Below are positions 18,429 through 27,945 of a stretch of 64,000 nucleotides of DNA, in pieces. This DNA is from Clostridiales bacterium UBA1390 (GTDB lineage: Bacteria; Bacillota; Clostridia; Lachnospirales; Bianqueaceae). The notes beneath the pieces were generated by a model that saw only the letters and a program-made list of their open reading frames with translations, did not search any database and had not been told where the DNA came from. The DNA lies in NCBI GenBank assembly GCA_002305315.1, contig DBQQ01000016.1:1-64000 (forward strand). Direction: 5' to 3'. Made by a program: the position numbers and the translations under genes. Each line of letters begins with the position of its first letter. The first letter of the stretch is position 1.

Positions 18429-19723
18429 TCGATTTTCTAAAGAAATTCTTCTCGAAAAACCTGTTGCTGAAGGCATTTTCGCTGGTGTTTGCGTTTCTTT
18501 TATGGCTTGTAGTCGTTAATCAGCTGGATCCAGTGACGAATCAGACAATCTATAATGTACCGATCACGATCGAGAATGAGGATTATTTTACAGAACGCAA
18601 TCAGTATGTTACTGTAGACTCTGAATTATCGGTGAACGTGACAGTGAACGGAAGACGATCGGTTGTGGAGAAACTGACGGCAGACGATTTTACTGCTACG
18701 GTAGATTATATGGAGGTGGAACCCTCCGCTGGCCGCGGTCAGGTTCGTTGTGTCAGCACGAATCGCAGTGTGACCATTCAAGACCTGAGTCAATCCTACA
18801 TACAACTCACGGTAGAGGATATGGTGAGTAAAGAGATTGCTGTGAAAGTACAGACGGAAGGAAGTCCTGCAGAGGGATACCTGGTCATAGAGAATGATCC
18901 GTACATTGTGGCAGAACCGAGTACCGTGACGATTCAAGGGCCAGAATCACAGGTGTCTACGATTCAATCGGCGCTTGTTACTATTGATGTCGAGGGCGCA
19001 ACAGAGGAAGTATCCGGGCAGGGGAAGGCGATTGAGTTCTTGAATGCGGAGGGAGAGGCTGTGAATCTGGATGACTACCCTGATCTTCAGATCTCCGCGA
19101 AGCTGATGACAGAATTGACATTACCGGTGTATACGGTGAAAACGGTTTCTATCGATCCGGTAGAGATTATTGAAGATGAGAACAGTGATTATACGGCAGA
19201 GGATCAGAGTTTATCTGTCGATTCCATAGAGATCTATGGGCCGGTGGATGTTTTGAATGAGATTGAATCGATTACGCTCAATTCTGTAATGACCCAGGGG
19301 CAGACAGCCGATTTTCAGTATACGTATGATCTTTCTTCTGTATGTGCAAGTCTGTCAACACAATACAATGCGAATATCGGTTTGACAGAGGAAAGTCCGC
19401 GGGAAGTGGTTTTAACGGTGCATTTGGTTGAAAAAGAAACAAGACAGTTTGCGCTGAGCATTTCCAATTATAGTTTCTTGAACCAGGCAGAAGGGAAGAC
19501 ATACCAACTGACGGAAGGATACCAGACGCTGACGGTGAAAGGCAGCGCGGAGGCGCTGGAGAATATGACGGCGGCTAATATTCGGGGTGAACTAGATATG
19601 AGTCAATATACGGAAGATGGAACCTATGACGTGGCAGTGACTTATACGGTGCCAGAGGGAGTCACGGCAGTGAATCCGCCGAAAACGCTTTCAGTAACGG
19701 TGATAAGCGGAACCAATGAATAA
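18425..19723 (+). CDS. cdaR: CdaA regulatory protein CdaR (YbbR repeats)
   Basis: 432 residues. One N-terminal membrane anchor (about residues 12-30, LLKAFSLVFAFLLWLVVVN) is followed by an extracytoplasmic part with YbbR-type beta repeats. These can be followed as recurrent segments: NVPITIENEDYFTERNQYVTVDSELSVNVTVNG type starts, PSTVTIQGPESQVSTI, DSIEIYGPVDVLNEI and the terminal YTVPEGVTAVNPPKTLSVTV. CdaR binds CdaA and tunes its activity. The ATGA overlap with cdaA means coupled translation. Confidence 0.93.
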   Translation: MIDFLKKFFSKNLLLKAFSLVFAFLLWLVVVNQLDPVTNQTIYNVPITIENEDYFTERNQYVTVDSELSVNVTVNGRRSVVEKLTADDFTATVDYMEVEPSAGRGQVRCVSTNRSVTIQDLSQSYIQLTVEDMVSKEIAVKVQTEGSPAEGYLVIENDPYIVAEPSTVTIQGPESQVSTIQSALVTIDVEGATEEVSGQGKAIEFLNAEGEAVNLDDYPDLQISAKLMTELTLPVYTVKTVSIDPVEIIEDENSDYTAEDQSLSVDSIEIYGPVDVLNEIESITLNSVMTQGQTADFQYTYDLSSVCASLSTQYNANIGLTEESPREVVLTVHLVEKETRQFALSISNYSFLNQAEGKTYQLTEGYQTLTVKGSAEALENMTAANIRGELDMSQYTEDGTYDVAVTYTVPEGVTAVNPPKTLSVTVISGTNE

Positions 19724-19755
19724 GAAAAAGATGGAGACTAGGGGAGGAAATACAG

Positions 19756-21408
19756 GTGCCTAAGTTTTATAAAAAAGGCGCGATGGATTACGTGCAGTCC
19801 CACTGGGGCAAGGACTTTACGGAGCGTCTGCTGGATGAGCTGAATTTCCGGGATTTGGAAGATTTTTTCGTTTCTATGATGAAGCGGGCAGATTGGATCC
19901 TGGATGATCAGACATGGAATGATATGGAATTGAACCGTGTATATTGCAAGCTGAACCGAACCTACACCAGTCAGGGACAGCAGATGCTATATAACATGTT
20001 GCGGACGCTCATCTTCGATGAGGAGGAACTGAAGCGCAGAGACCGTGTGATTGAGTTTTTTCAGCACAATCGGGAAGCGCGGGATAAGATTTCCTGCCTG
20101 CTGTTTTTCTTAGGGAAGATGGAGTATGATGGTACGGCATCTCTGCTGTTCAAGGGAGTACCTAAGCTTCCGGATTATGCCAGTTGTGCCAATGGCCTGG
20201 CCATCGCCATGGGGGTGGCTATCGTATCCATTCCCTTTTTCAATCTGACGGGCCTGATGGCAACGATTATTATGTTCGTCGTCAATACGGTGTTTCATCA
20301 AAAGCTCAATATGAGTACAGAGGCTACAATGCCTGGTGTGCGAAATATCGCGCGGATGTTGACGGTAGCGGAGGAAATGGGCAATATGCAGATCCCGCAG
20401 CTGGAGAAGCATTATAACAGTTTCTTTCGAAAGTGCGTCAAGAAGTGTGAGATTATAAAGAAAAAAGCAGGGCGCTTGGGAATTGGCGGCGGAGATCCTA
20501 CGGGTATTTTTGAGTACATCAAGATCCTGTTTCTGACGGAAGACCGTGCCTTTATCCGTTGTCTGAACTATGTGGAGCAGGAAGCGCCGGTGCTGCGAGT
20601 GCTGTATCGAAAGCTGGGGGAATTGGATGCCCTGCTCTCCGTAGCTTCCTTCCGCAGAGGACTGCGACGAGTCACGAAACCTGTTTTTGTAGAGAATCCC
20701 CGATATTTTCACGCGGAAAACATTGTGCATCCGCTGTTGACGCAGGGGGTTCCCAATACGCTGGAGATTCAGGATGGCAATGTGGTGATTACCGGATCGA
20801 ACATGTCTGGTAAATCCACGTTCCTCAGAACCTTGGCTACCGGCGCGGTGATGGCACAGACATTCTATACGGTGGTGGCGGACAGCTATACGGCATCTTT
20901 CTTTAATGTGCTGACCTCCATCAGTCCGAGCGACGATCTGATGGAAGGCAAGAGTTATTATATGGCGGAAGCAGAGGCGCTGCTTCGCATGGTGCAGGTG
21001 CTTGATGAGAATCGCACTTCGCTGCTGCTCATTGATGAGATCTTCCGCGGGACTAACCCCATCGAGCGTGTGGCCGCGGCTTCGGCGCTTCTGGCCTATC
21101 TGGCCCGGCATAATACGATGGTGATCGTGGCTACGCATGATATTGAGATCACCCAGAAGGTGAAAGATTTGTATGACAGCTATCATTTCAGCGAAAATGT
21201 CACCAAGGAATCTCTGGATTTCGACTATAAGCTGAAGCCGGGCATTCTGCGAGTACCGAATGGTATCCGAATCCTGGAATACCTGGGGTACCCGGAGGAG
21301 ATCACAGAAGAAGCATTCCGGGAGACCGGTTATGTAGGGCTTACGGCTCCGGATGAGGCGGTGGAGTCAGAAGCCGAAGATGGAAAGGGGGACACACAGA
21401 ATGAATAA
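19756..21408 (+). CDS. Membrane-associated MutS-like ATPase
   Basis: A 550-residue protein with the MutS C-terminal ABC-type ATPase: Walker A ITGSNMSGKSTFLRTL (near 355), the MutS-type linker SYYMAEAEALLRMVQ, Walker B LLLIDEIFRGTNPIER, and a VIVATHDIEIT switch. The mismatch-recognition and connector domains of MutS are absent. The N-terminal half instead has a helical domain and a hydrophobic hairpin (LAIAMGVAIVSIPFFNLTGLMATIIMFVV) that should anchor it to the membrane. This is the MutS-related family seen in Firmicutes and Bacteroidetes; its role is not established and is unlikely to be mismatch repair. Start GTG 19756 follows GGGGAGGA. It overlaps the next gene by 8 bp. Confidence 0.85.
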   Translation: MPKFYKKGAMDYVQSHWGKDFTERLLDELNFRDLEDFFVSMMKRADWILDDQTWNDMELNRVYCKLNRTYTSQGQQMLYNMLRTLIFDEEELKRRDRVIEFFQHNREARDKISCLLFFLGKMEYDGTASLLFKGVPKLPDYASCANGLAIAMGVAIVSIPFFNLTGLMATIIMFVVNTVFHQKLNMSTEATMPGVRNIARMLTVAEEMGNMQIPQLEKHYNSFFRKCVKKCEIIKKKAGRLGIGGGDPTGIFEYIKILFLTEDRAFIRCLNYVEQEAPVLRVLYRKLGELDALLSVASFRRGLRRVTKPVFVENPRYFHAENIVHPLLTQGVPNTLEIQDGNVVITGSNMSGKSTFLRTLATGAVMAQTFYTVVADSYTASFFNVLTSISPSDDLMEGKSYYMAEAEALLRMVQVLDENRTSLLLIDEIFRGTNPIERVAAASALLAYLARHNTMVIVATHDIEITQKVKDLYDSYHFSENVTKESLDFDYKLKPGILRVPNGIRILEYLGYPEEITEEAFRETGYVGLTAPDEAVESEAEDGKGDTQNE

Positions 21409-23851
21409 GAAATCTTTACAGGAAATGATGCCGCTTTCCGATGTGCTGAATCGGGACATCGTATGCGAATGCGGAAAGACGCATCGGGCCGATATTGACG
21501 CGGTCGTCATCGGCAGAGGCGCGATCGAATACGTGCCGCAGCTTCTTTTAGAGCATGGGATGCATACGGTGATGATCTTGGAAGACACGCATACCTTTGA
21601 GGCAGCGGGAAAACAGGCAGCAGATCTGATTCGCGCGGCTGGGATGACCGTTTATGAGATGGTATATCAGCGCGAGGAAGGATGGGTCACGGCAGATGAA
21701 TGGGCGATGGATGAAGGCGCATCCTTCTTCAACGCCTGCGAGACCCGGCCGAATGTGATCATTTCGGTGGGATCCGGAACGATGAACGATCTGGGTAAGG
21801 TGATCGGAAAAATGGTTGGGGCGCCCCAATGGATCATTGGAACCGCCGCGTCGATGGACGGATATGCTTCCACCGTGGCGGCGCTGGTGCGCAATAATCT
21901 GAAAGTCACAGAATACTATGATCCTCCCAAGGTCATCATCGGGGATACGGCCATTCTGGCGAAGGCGCCGCGTGCGATGACGCTGGCCGGCATCGGCGAT
22001 ATGGCTGCAAAGTATAATTCGGGGCTGGACTGGCGGCTGAGCCACCTGATCACCGGAGAATACTACTGTGAATTTGTGGCGAATGCCATGCTGAAGGTGA
22101 CGGATCAGATCATGGATCTGGCTCTGGAAGCGCCGGAAGAAGGCGAATTTGGCGATGACCTGTTGGAACGCCTGATGGAGGGTCTGGTGCTGTCCGGCGT
22201 TTACATGAGCTACATGGGCTCATCGCGGGCCGCTTCTGGTTCCGAACATCATTTTTCCCATTTCTGGGAGATGTGGTTGCAGCTGAATGGCAAGCCCGCG
22301 ATTTATCACGGTACGAAGGTGGGTGTAGGCACTCTGATTATGGACAAACTATATCGAGAGTTCCTGCATATCGATATTGAAGCACGCAGAGTCATTCCCA
22401 GACTACAGAAGTTTGATGTGGACGCCTATAAGAAGACCCTGGAGAAGGTATATGGCGCCGCAGCGCCTGGAATCCTGGCGGATTATCATTATGATGCGGA
22501 GGAAAGAGTGAAGCGCTTGGGCATCATTCTGGAAAACCGCAGAACGATTAATGCGATGATTCGAGAGACATTACCGTCTCTGGATAAGATGAAAAAGGCT
22601 ATGGCACATGTGGGAGCAGTGATGGACTGGACGGGCCTTCCTTTCATTACCGGAGAAGTAGCACTCGAGGCATTGTTATACTGTAAAGAAATGCGTCCCC
22701 ACTACACGCTGCTGCAGATGCTGCAGGATGCGGGCGTCAATGTGCGCAAATTCGCGCCGCTTATGACGGAGAATGGGTATCTGCGTCTGGATCAGATTCA
22801 GATGCGAGATCCTTTTGTCCTTCCTGTGCCGGAAGAGAAGAAATATTATCTGTTTGGTACCACGGATCCCAGTTGTTGGAAGGGGCCATTCTTCGGTTTC
22901 GATTGCTTTGTGAGCGAAGACTTGGAGCATTGGCAGGGTCCTGTTGCCGCGTTTCGTCCTAAGGAGGATTTCTGGGCAAGTCGTAATTTCTGGGCGCCGG
23001 AAGTCCACAGATATCGGGGCAAGTTCTATATGTTTGCCACGTTTGGGGCAGAGGGACAGTATAAAGGCACGCAGATTCTGAAGGCGGATAAGCCGGAGGG
23101 TCCCTACGAGCCCATATCGGATGGACCGGTTACACCGAGGGACTGGGATTGCCTGGATGGAACGTTCTACCTGGATCGGAAGGGACAGCCCTGGATCGTC
23201 TTCTGCCATGAATGGACGCAGGTGATCGACGGAGAGATCGTGGCGATGCCGCTTAAGAAAGATCTGACAGCGCCGGCGGGAGAGCCGATCAAACTTTTCA
23301 GTGCTTCAGAAGCTTCCTGGGCAGCGGGACGTCCCTGGAAGGAACGGCATCCAGAGAGTGATTCGGACGCGCTGAGCTACGTGACCGACGGGCCATTCAT
23401 CGTGGAGGATGGCGAAAAGCTGATCATGCTCTGGTCCGGCCGCGGCCCCAAGGGATATGCCATGGGCTCTGCCTATTCAGACGATGGGATCTTAGGAATC
23501 TGGAAACAGAACAAGCATCTGGCATTCCAGGAGGATGGCGGGCATGGCATGGTCTTCAGGACTTTTGAGGGTCAGCTTCTGATGACAGTGCATCAGCCCA
23601 ATCAGACGCCGAACGAGCGGCCGAAGTTTTTCCCGGCGAAGGTGGTAGACGGAGAGATCCTGCTGGAAAAGGGCCGCAAAGGCGTAGCGAAGGCGAAAAA
23701 GACAGCAGTAGGAAAGCCTTCCAAAAAAACTGCGGCGAAGCCAGTCCCGGCTGCTCCGGCCCAAGAGAAGCCGGTGGTTTCCGAAGGACAGAAGAAAAAG
23801 TCTGACGCGCCGGTACGTGTGACGCAGGATATGCCGTATTGGCTGTTGTAA
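21401..23851 (+). CDS. Fusion: AraM-type glycerol-1-phosphate dehydrogenase + GH43-like glycosidase
   Basis: One uninterrupted 816-residue frame. Residues ~20-445 match sn-glycerol-1-phosphate dehydrogenase (AraM/EgsA): VVIGRGAIEYVPQLL, NVIISVGSGTMNDLGKVIG (NAD binding), GTAASMDGYAS, and metal ligands around SGSEHHFSHFWE (~282). Residues ~450-750 look like a five-bladed GH43-type beta-propeller: MRDPFVLP (~470, base Asp), NFWAPEVHRY, LDGTFYLD (~586) and CHEW (~604, acid Glu). The last ~65 residues are Lys/Ala/Pro-rich and probably disordered. In Bacillus araM sits in the arabinose operon beside arabinosidase genes, which gives the fusion a metabolic rationale. No signal peptide, so both activities should be cytoplasmic. 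Start ATG follows AAGGGGG. Confidence 0.85.
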   Translation: MNKKSLQEMMPLSDVLNRDIVCECGKTHRADIDAVVIGRGAIEYVPQLLLEHGMHTVMILEDTHTFEAAGKQAADLIRAAGMTVYEMVYQREEGWVTADEWAMDEGASFFNACETRPNVIISVGSGTMNDLGKVIGKMVGAPQWIIGTAASMDGYASTVAALVRNNLKVTEYYDPPKVIIGDTAILAKAPRAMTLAGIGDMAAKYNSGLDWRLSHLITGEYYCEFVANAMLKVTDQIMDLALEAPEEGEFGDDLLERLMEGLVLSGVYMSYMGSSRAASGSEHHFSHFWEMWLQLNGKPAIYHGTKVGVGTLIMDKLYREFLHIDIEARRVIPRLQKFDVDAYKKTLEKVYGAAAPGILADYHYDAEERVKRLGIILENRRTINAMIRETLPSLDKMKKAMAHVGAVMDWTGLPFITGEVALEALLYCKEMRPHYTLLQMLQDAGVNVRKFAPLMTENGYLRLDQIQMRDPFVLPVPEEKKYYLFGTTDPSCWKGPFFGFDCFVSEDLEHWQGPVAAFRPKEDFWASRNFWAPEVHRYRGKFYMFATFGAEGQYKGTQILKADKPEGPYEPISDGPVTPRDWDCLDGTFYLDRKGQPWIVFCHEWTQVIDGEIVAMPLKKDLTAPAGEPIKLFSASEASWAAGRPWKERHPESDSDALSYVTDGPFIVEDGEKLIMLWSGRGPKGYAMGSAYSDDGILGIWKQNKHLAFQEDGGHGMVFRTFEGQLLMTVHQPNQTPNERPKFFPAKVVDGEILLEKGRKGVAKAKKTAVGKPSKKTAAKPVPAAPAQEKPVVSEGQKKKSDAPVRVTQDMPYWLL

Positions 23852-23856
23852 GAAGT

Positions 23857-26232
23857 ATGGAAGAGGAAAAGCGGCATACCGTTTCTGTCCGGCAGATGGT
23901 GGAATTCATCTGTCGGGCAGGGGACTTGTCGAGCGGTCGTTTCGGGGATAGTCTGCAGCGGGCGCTGGAAGGGACTCGTGTGCATCAGAAACTGCAGAAA
24001 AAACGTTCTGGCGCTTACGAGAGTGAGGTGCCGCTGAAAATACAAGAAGTGTTATCCGATGGTCTGACTCTACAGGTGGAGGGAAGGGCCGATGGGATCG
24101 AGGAATATCCGGGACAGGATGTTCCTGCCTGTATCGAGGAAATCAAGTCCACCTATGCCCCGGCGGATCGGCTTTCGTTCTCCTTCGAGCCGACTCACCG
24201 GGGACAGCTATTGTGTTACGGATATATGCTGTGCAAGCTGCGAAGCTGGGATAGGGTGCGCCTGCGGCTCACCTACTATCAGATGGAGGCGGAGGAAGAA
24301 CACGCTTTTGAAGAGGAGTGGGGGGTTCCCATGCTGGAATCGTTCTTTCATGAAATCCTGGAAGAGTATGCGAAATGGATTCGCTGGCAGGACGCCCATC
24401 TTGCGGAAAGGAAAGAGTCCCTGCAGGCACTCGCATTTCCGTTTCCGCAATATCGGGAAGGGCAGCGAACCATGGCCGCCTATATCTACAGAACGATTCG
24501 AGAGGAAGGCGGCCTCTTCCTGCAGGCGCCTACAGGGATCGGAAAGACCATCTCGGCCCTGTTTCCAGCGCTCAAGGCGATGGGACAGGGACTGACTTCC
24601 AAGATCTTCTATCTGACGGCCAAGACGGCTACGGCGCTTTCGGCGCAGGAAGCGCTTTCTAAAATAGAGGCGCAGCGGCCAGAGCTGCTTACGGTATCGC
24701 TGACGGCTAAGGACAAGATCTGCCCGTTTCCGGAAAGTCATTGTAATCCGGCAGAGTGCGCTTACGCGAAAGGGCATTATGACAGGGTGCGGGATGCGGT
24801 ATTTACCGCGATCGAGAAGGAAAAGCGGATGGATCGGCAGCGGATCCAGGAATACGCGAAGCAGTTCATGGTGTGTCCGTTTGAACTCGAACTGGACATT
24901 TCGACCTGGTCCGATGTGATCATTGGAGATTATAATTATGCCTTTGATCCTACGGTGTCGCTCAAGCGCTTTTTTCAGGAAGGGAAGAGCGACTATACGC
25001 TTCTGGTGGACGAGGCGCATAATCTGCCGGATCGGGCACAGCGGATGTTCAGTGCCGAGGTGCGGCGCCAGGATCTGGAAAAATTACAGCGTTTCTTTAC
25101 GGGGCGTCCTCCTTCCTATCAGCGCAGACTGCGAAGAAGGCTGGGGGAGATCCTGGCATGGCTCACGGAGAGAAGGGAAAGCCTGCGGGATGGAGAGATG
25201 ATGACGGAGACGGCACCATCGGAAGAGTTCTGTCAGCTTCTGCAGGATTTGAATCTGCGCTTGTCAGAATATCTGGAAGAGGGGGAAGGAGAAGAGTGGA
25301 TGGAACTCTACTTTTCTCTTGCTTTCTTCTTGAAGATGCAGGAAGAATATGACGACAGTTCGGTGACATATCTGGAACGGCGGGAGGAAGATCTGATCTA
25401 TCATATTTTCTGTATTCATCCGGCTAAAAAACTGGAAGCGACGTATCAGAAGGTGCGGGCGGTGATCCTGTTTTCGGCGACGCTTTTGCCGGTGGAATAT
25501 TATAAGGAGCTGCTGGGAGGCAATGATCCGGAACGTCCGATGGAAGCCATCTATCTGCCATCTCCCTTCGATCCGTCTCATAAGAAAGTGTTGATTGAGA
25601 CGGGAATCCGTACGGATTATCAGAATCGGGGACAGACCGTCGGAGCGGTGGCGGCGGCGATCTATCGGGCGACGCAGGAAAAGGCAGGAAACTATCTCGT
25701 GTTTTTCCCATCGTATTCCTATCTGCAGCAGACGGCGGAATTCTTCCAGGATGCGTATCCGCAGATTCCGCTGTGGGTGCAGGAACCCGGGATGGGAGAA
25801 GAGGAGAGGGATGCGTATCTGGGATATTTTCAGGAAGAAGAACCCTGGGGCATTGGATTTGCCGTATTGGGCGGCATGTTCTCGGAGGGCATCGATTTGC
25901 GAGGCCGACGTCTCATCGGCAGTATCATTGTCTCGGTCGGGCTGCCGCAGATCGGTATGGAACGGGACTTGATACGGGACTATATGGATCGGCTTCATGG
26001 CAGGGGATTTGATTATGCCTATCGGTATCCGGGCCTGAACAAGGTCTTTCAGGCAGCCGGACGGGTGATTCGGACAGAAGAGGATCGCGGCATCATCCTT
26101 CTGATCGACCACCGGTACCAGGAGCCTCGATATATACGCAATTTTCCGGCTGATTGGGAGCCGGTTTGGGTGAGCGCGGATCGGATCGGTCCAGTGCTCG
26201 CGGAATTTTGGAAGAAACAGGAGTGGGAATAG
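23857..26232 (+). CDS. XPD/DinG-like FeS helicase with N-terminal PD-(D/E)XK nuclease domain
   Basis: A 791-residue SF2 helicase-nuclease. Residues ~1-190 look like a RecB/Cas4-type nuclease: VEGRADGI (Asp) followed by IEEIKSTYA (E-x-K), then RGQLLCYGYMLC. The helicase has Walker A APTGIGKT (~222), four cysteines placed as in XPD FeS clusters (C289, C296, C301, C340), DEAH box LVDEAHNLPDRAQ, and late motifs SEGIDLRGRRL and QAAGRVIRTEEDRG. This domain pair suggests DNA repair or processing of damaged or foreign DNA ends. Start ATG 23857 lies 6 bp after the preceding stop; the ribosome site is weak (AAGAAG), consistent with coupling. The next gene begins immediately after it. Confidence 0.88.
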   Translation: MEEEKRHTVSVRQMVEFICRAGDLSSGRFGDSLQRALEGTRVHQKLQKKRSGAYESEVPLKIQEVLSDGLTLQVEGRADGIEEYPGQDVPACIEEIKSTYAPADRLSFSFEPTHRGQLLCYGYMLCKLRSWDRVRLRLTYYQMEAEEEHAFEEEWGVPMLESFFHEILEEYAKWIRWQDAHLAERKESLQALAFPFPQYREGQRTMAAYIYRTIREEGGLFLQAPTGIGKTISALFPALKAMGQGLTSKIFYLTAKTATALSAQEALSKIEAQRPELLTVSLTAKDKICPFPESHCNPAECAYAKGHYDRVRDAVFTAIEKEKRMDRQRIQEYAKQFMVCPFELELDISTWSDVIIGDYNYAFDPTVSLKRFFQEGKSDYTLLVDEAHNLPDRAQRMFSAEVRRQDLEKLQRFFTGRPPSYQRRLRRRLGEILAWLTERRESLRDGEMMTETAPSEEFCQLLQDLNLRLSEYLEEGEGEEWMELYFSLAFFLKMQEEYDDSSVTYLERREEDLIYHIFCIHPAKKLEATYQKVRAVILFSATLLPVEYYKELLGGNDPERPMEAIYLPSPFDPSHKKVLIETGIRTDYQNRGQTVGAVAAAIYRATQEKAGNYLVFFPSYSYLQQTAEFFQDAYPQIPLWVQEPGMGEEERDAYLGYFQEEEPWGIGFAVLGGMFSEGIDLRGRRLIGSIIVSVGLPQIGMERDLIRDYMDRLHGRGFDYAYRYPGLNKVFQAAGRVIRTEEDRGIILLIDHRYQEPRYIRNFPADWEPVWVSADRIGPVLAEFWKKQEWE

Positions 26233-26233
26233 T

Positions 26234-27055
26234 ATGCGATATTGCTCCGTTGCCAGCGGTTCCAGCGGCAACTGTCATTTTGTGGAGGCCGGCGGAGTCC
26301 GGGTTCTGGTGGATATTGGACTGGGGATGCGTGCGACAGAAGCCAGCCTGAGAAGCATCGGAGTGCATCCGGAGTCGATTCAGGCCATCTTCATCACGCA
26401 TGAACACACGGATCATATTCGGGGTGTGGGCGCCTGGGCCCGCAGATACCGAATCCCGGTGTTTGCGACCGAAGGAACCTGGCGCAGTGTGAACGGCAAT
26501 CTGGGACGGATGGATCCCCAGAAATGCTATGCCATTCATGCGGGCAAAGGATATCGTATGGGGATGCTTCGAGTCGAGCCCTTCATGATTTATCATGATG
26601 CGGCAGAACCCGTGGGATATTGCTTTACCTGGGGAGAGGAGAAGCTGGTGATCATGACGGATACGGGCATGGTCTCGCAGGAGATGCGGGCGATGTTTCA
26701 AGGAGCCCGCATTGCGGTGGTGGAGTCGAACCATGATATCGAGAAGCTGATGGGCGGTCCCTATCCCTGGTCGCTGAAGCGGCGGATCCGCAGTAACATA
26801 GGGCATCTGTCCAACGAGGACTGCGGTCATCTCCTGGCGGAACTCATTCCCGAGAATCCGGATTGTGAGTTCATTCTGGCGCATCTGAGTGAGGAAAACA
26901 ATACGCCGGAACTCGCGCTCACAACCGTACTGTCCGTGCTTCAGAGCCGTCTGGGCGCGGGAAATTATCATGTGGAGCTGACATTGCGAGATCAGCCCAC
27001 CAGAATGTACTCTACGGAGGAAGAACCATGTATCGGGATCTCCATGCCGATCTAA
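26234..27055 (+). CDS. MBL-fold hydrolase of the WalJ/YycJ type
   Basis: A 273-residue metallo-beta-lactamase-fold protein. It opens with the family-typical YCSVASGSSGNCHFVEAGGVRVLVDIG. The metal site is THEHTDHIRGV, and the later ligands are in MTDTGMV and HLSEENN. YycJ/WalJ proteins are thought to act as a double-strand exonuclease or nuclease in cell-wall/replication coordination; in this operon it follows a helicase-nuclease, which favours a DNA role. It overlaps the next gene by 28 bp. Confidence 0.88.
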   Translation: MRYCSVASGSSGNCHFVEAGGVRVLVDIGLGMRATEASLRSIGVHPESIQAIFITHEHTDHIRGVGAWARRYRIPVFATEGTWRSVNGNLGRMDPQKCYAIHAGKGYRMGMLRVEPFMIYHDAAEPVGYCFTWGEEKLVIMTDTGMVSQEMRAMFQGARIAVVESNHDIEKLMGGPYPWSLKRRIRSNIGHLSNEDCGHLLAELIPENPDCEFILAHLSEENNTPELALTTVLSVLQSRLGAGNYHVELTLRDQPTRMYSTEEEPCIGISMPI

Positions 27056-27945
27056 TGCGGCGTTTCGGGGAAAAGACCTATAAGCTGGCGCTCGATGGCG
27101 GGATGAGCTGTCCGAATCGGGACGGTACCATTGGCCGGGGCGGATGCATTTTCTGCAGCAAGGGAGGCTCCGGAGAGTTCGCCGCATCGGCGTCCCTGTC
27201 GATTCCGGAGCAACTGGCGCAGGCGAAGGTGCACATCGGCAATAAGTATAAGGGACACTCGTATATTGCCTATTTTCAGTCGTATACCAATACGTATGCC
27301 GAAGCATCCTATTTGCGAAGGATTTTTACGGAGGCAATGGCCGATCCGGAGGTACGGGTGCTGTCGATCGCGACAAGGCCGGACTGCCTGGGAGAGGATG
27401 TGCTGGATCTGTTGGCGGAACTTCGCCAGAAAAAGCCGGTCTGGGTGGAGTTGGGTCTGCAGACATCTAATGAGGAGACGGCCCGGCGGATCCACAGGGG
27501 ATACGCACTGTCCTGTTTTATCGAGGCGGTCAGCGCCCTGCATGCGCGCGGCATCGAAGTCATTGTACATGTGATCCTGGGGCTTCCGGGAGAGACGCGG
27601 GAGGATATGTTTCGCACGATCGAATGTGTGAACCGGGTCCATGCAGAGGGAATCAAGCTGCAGCTCCTGCATGTGCTGCGGGGGACACCCTTAGAGGAGT
27701 CCTACCGGCAGGGAGATTTTCGGGTATTAGACCTGGATACCTATGTGGAAATCCTGGGAGAATGTGTGGAGCGCCTGGATCCGTCGATTGTGATCCATCG
27801 GCTGACGGGAGACGGCCCGAAGCGGCTTCTTGTGGCGCCATTATGGAGTGGAGATAAGAAACGAGTCCGCAATCGGATTCATCAGGAATTTACCCGCAGA
27901 GAGATCTGTCAGGGACGTCTTTTTCAAGAGGAGGGAAGGGCATGA
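27028..27945 (+). CDS. YhcC-family radical SAM protein (TIGR01212 type)
   Basis: A 305-residue radical SAM enzyme. The cluster cysteines lie in SCPNRDGTIGRGGCIFC, where the spacing between the first two is longer than the classical CxxxCxxC; this is typical of the YhcC/Elp3-like TIGR01212 family. GVQTSNEETARRIHRGY-like and VIVHVILGLPGETREDM segments follow. The substrate is not established in the literature I know of; a tRNA modification role is often assumed. Its start overlaps the MBL gene and its end overlaps the FAD gene (ATGA). Confidence 0.88.
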   Translation: MYRDLHADLMRRFGEKTYKLALDGGMSCPNRDGTIGRGGCIFCSKGGSGEFAASASLSIPEQLAQAKVHIGNKYKGHSYIAYFQSYTNTYAEASYLRRIFTEAMADPEVRVLSIATRPDCLGEDVLDLLAELRQKKPVWVELGLQTSNEETARRIHRGYALSCFIEAVSALHARGIEVIVHVILGLPGETREDMFRTIECVNRVHAEGIKLQLLHVLRGTPLEESYRQGDFRVLDLDTYVEILGECVERLDPSIVIHRLTGDGPKRLLVAPLWSGDKKRVRNRIHQEFTRREICQGRLFQEEGRA

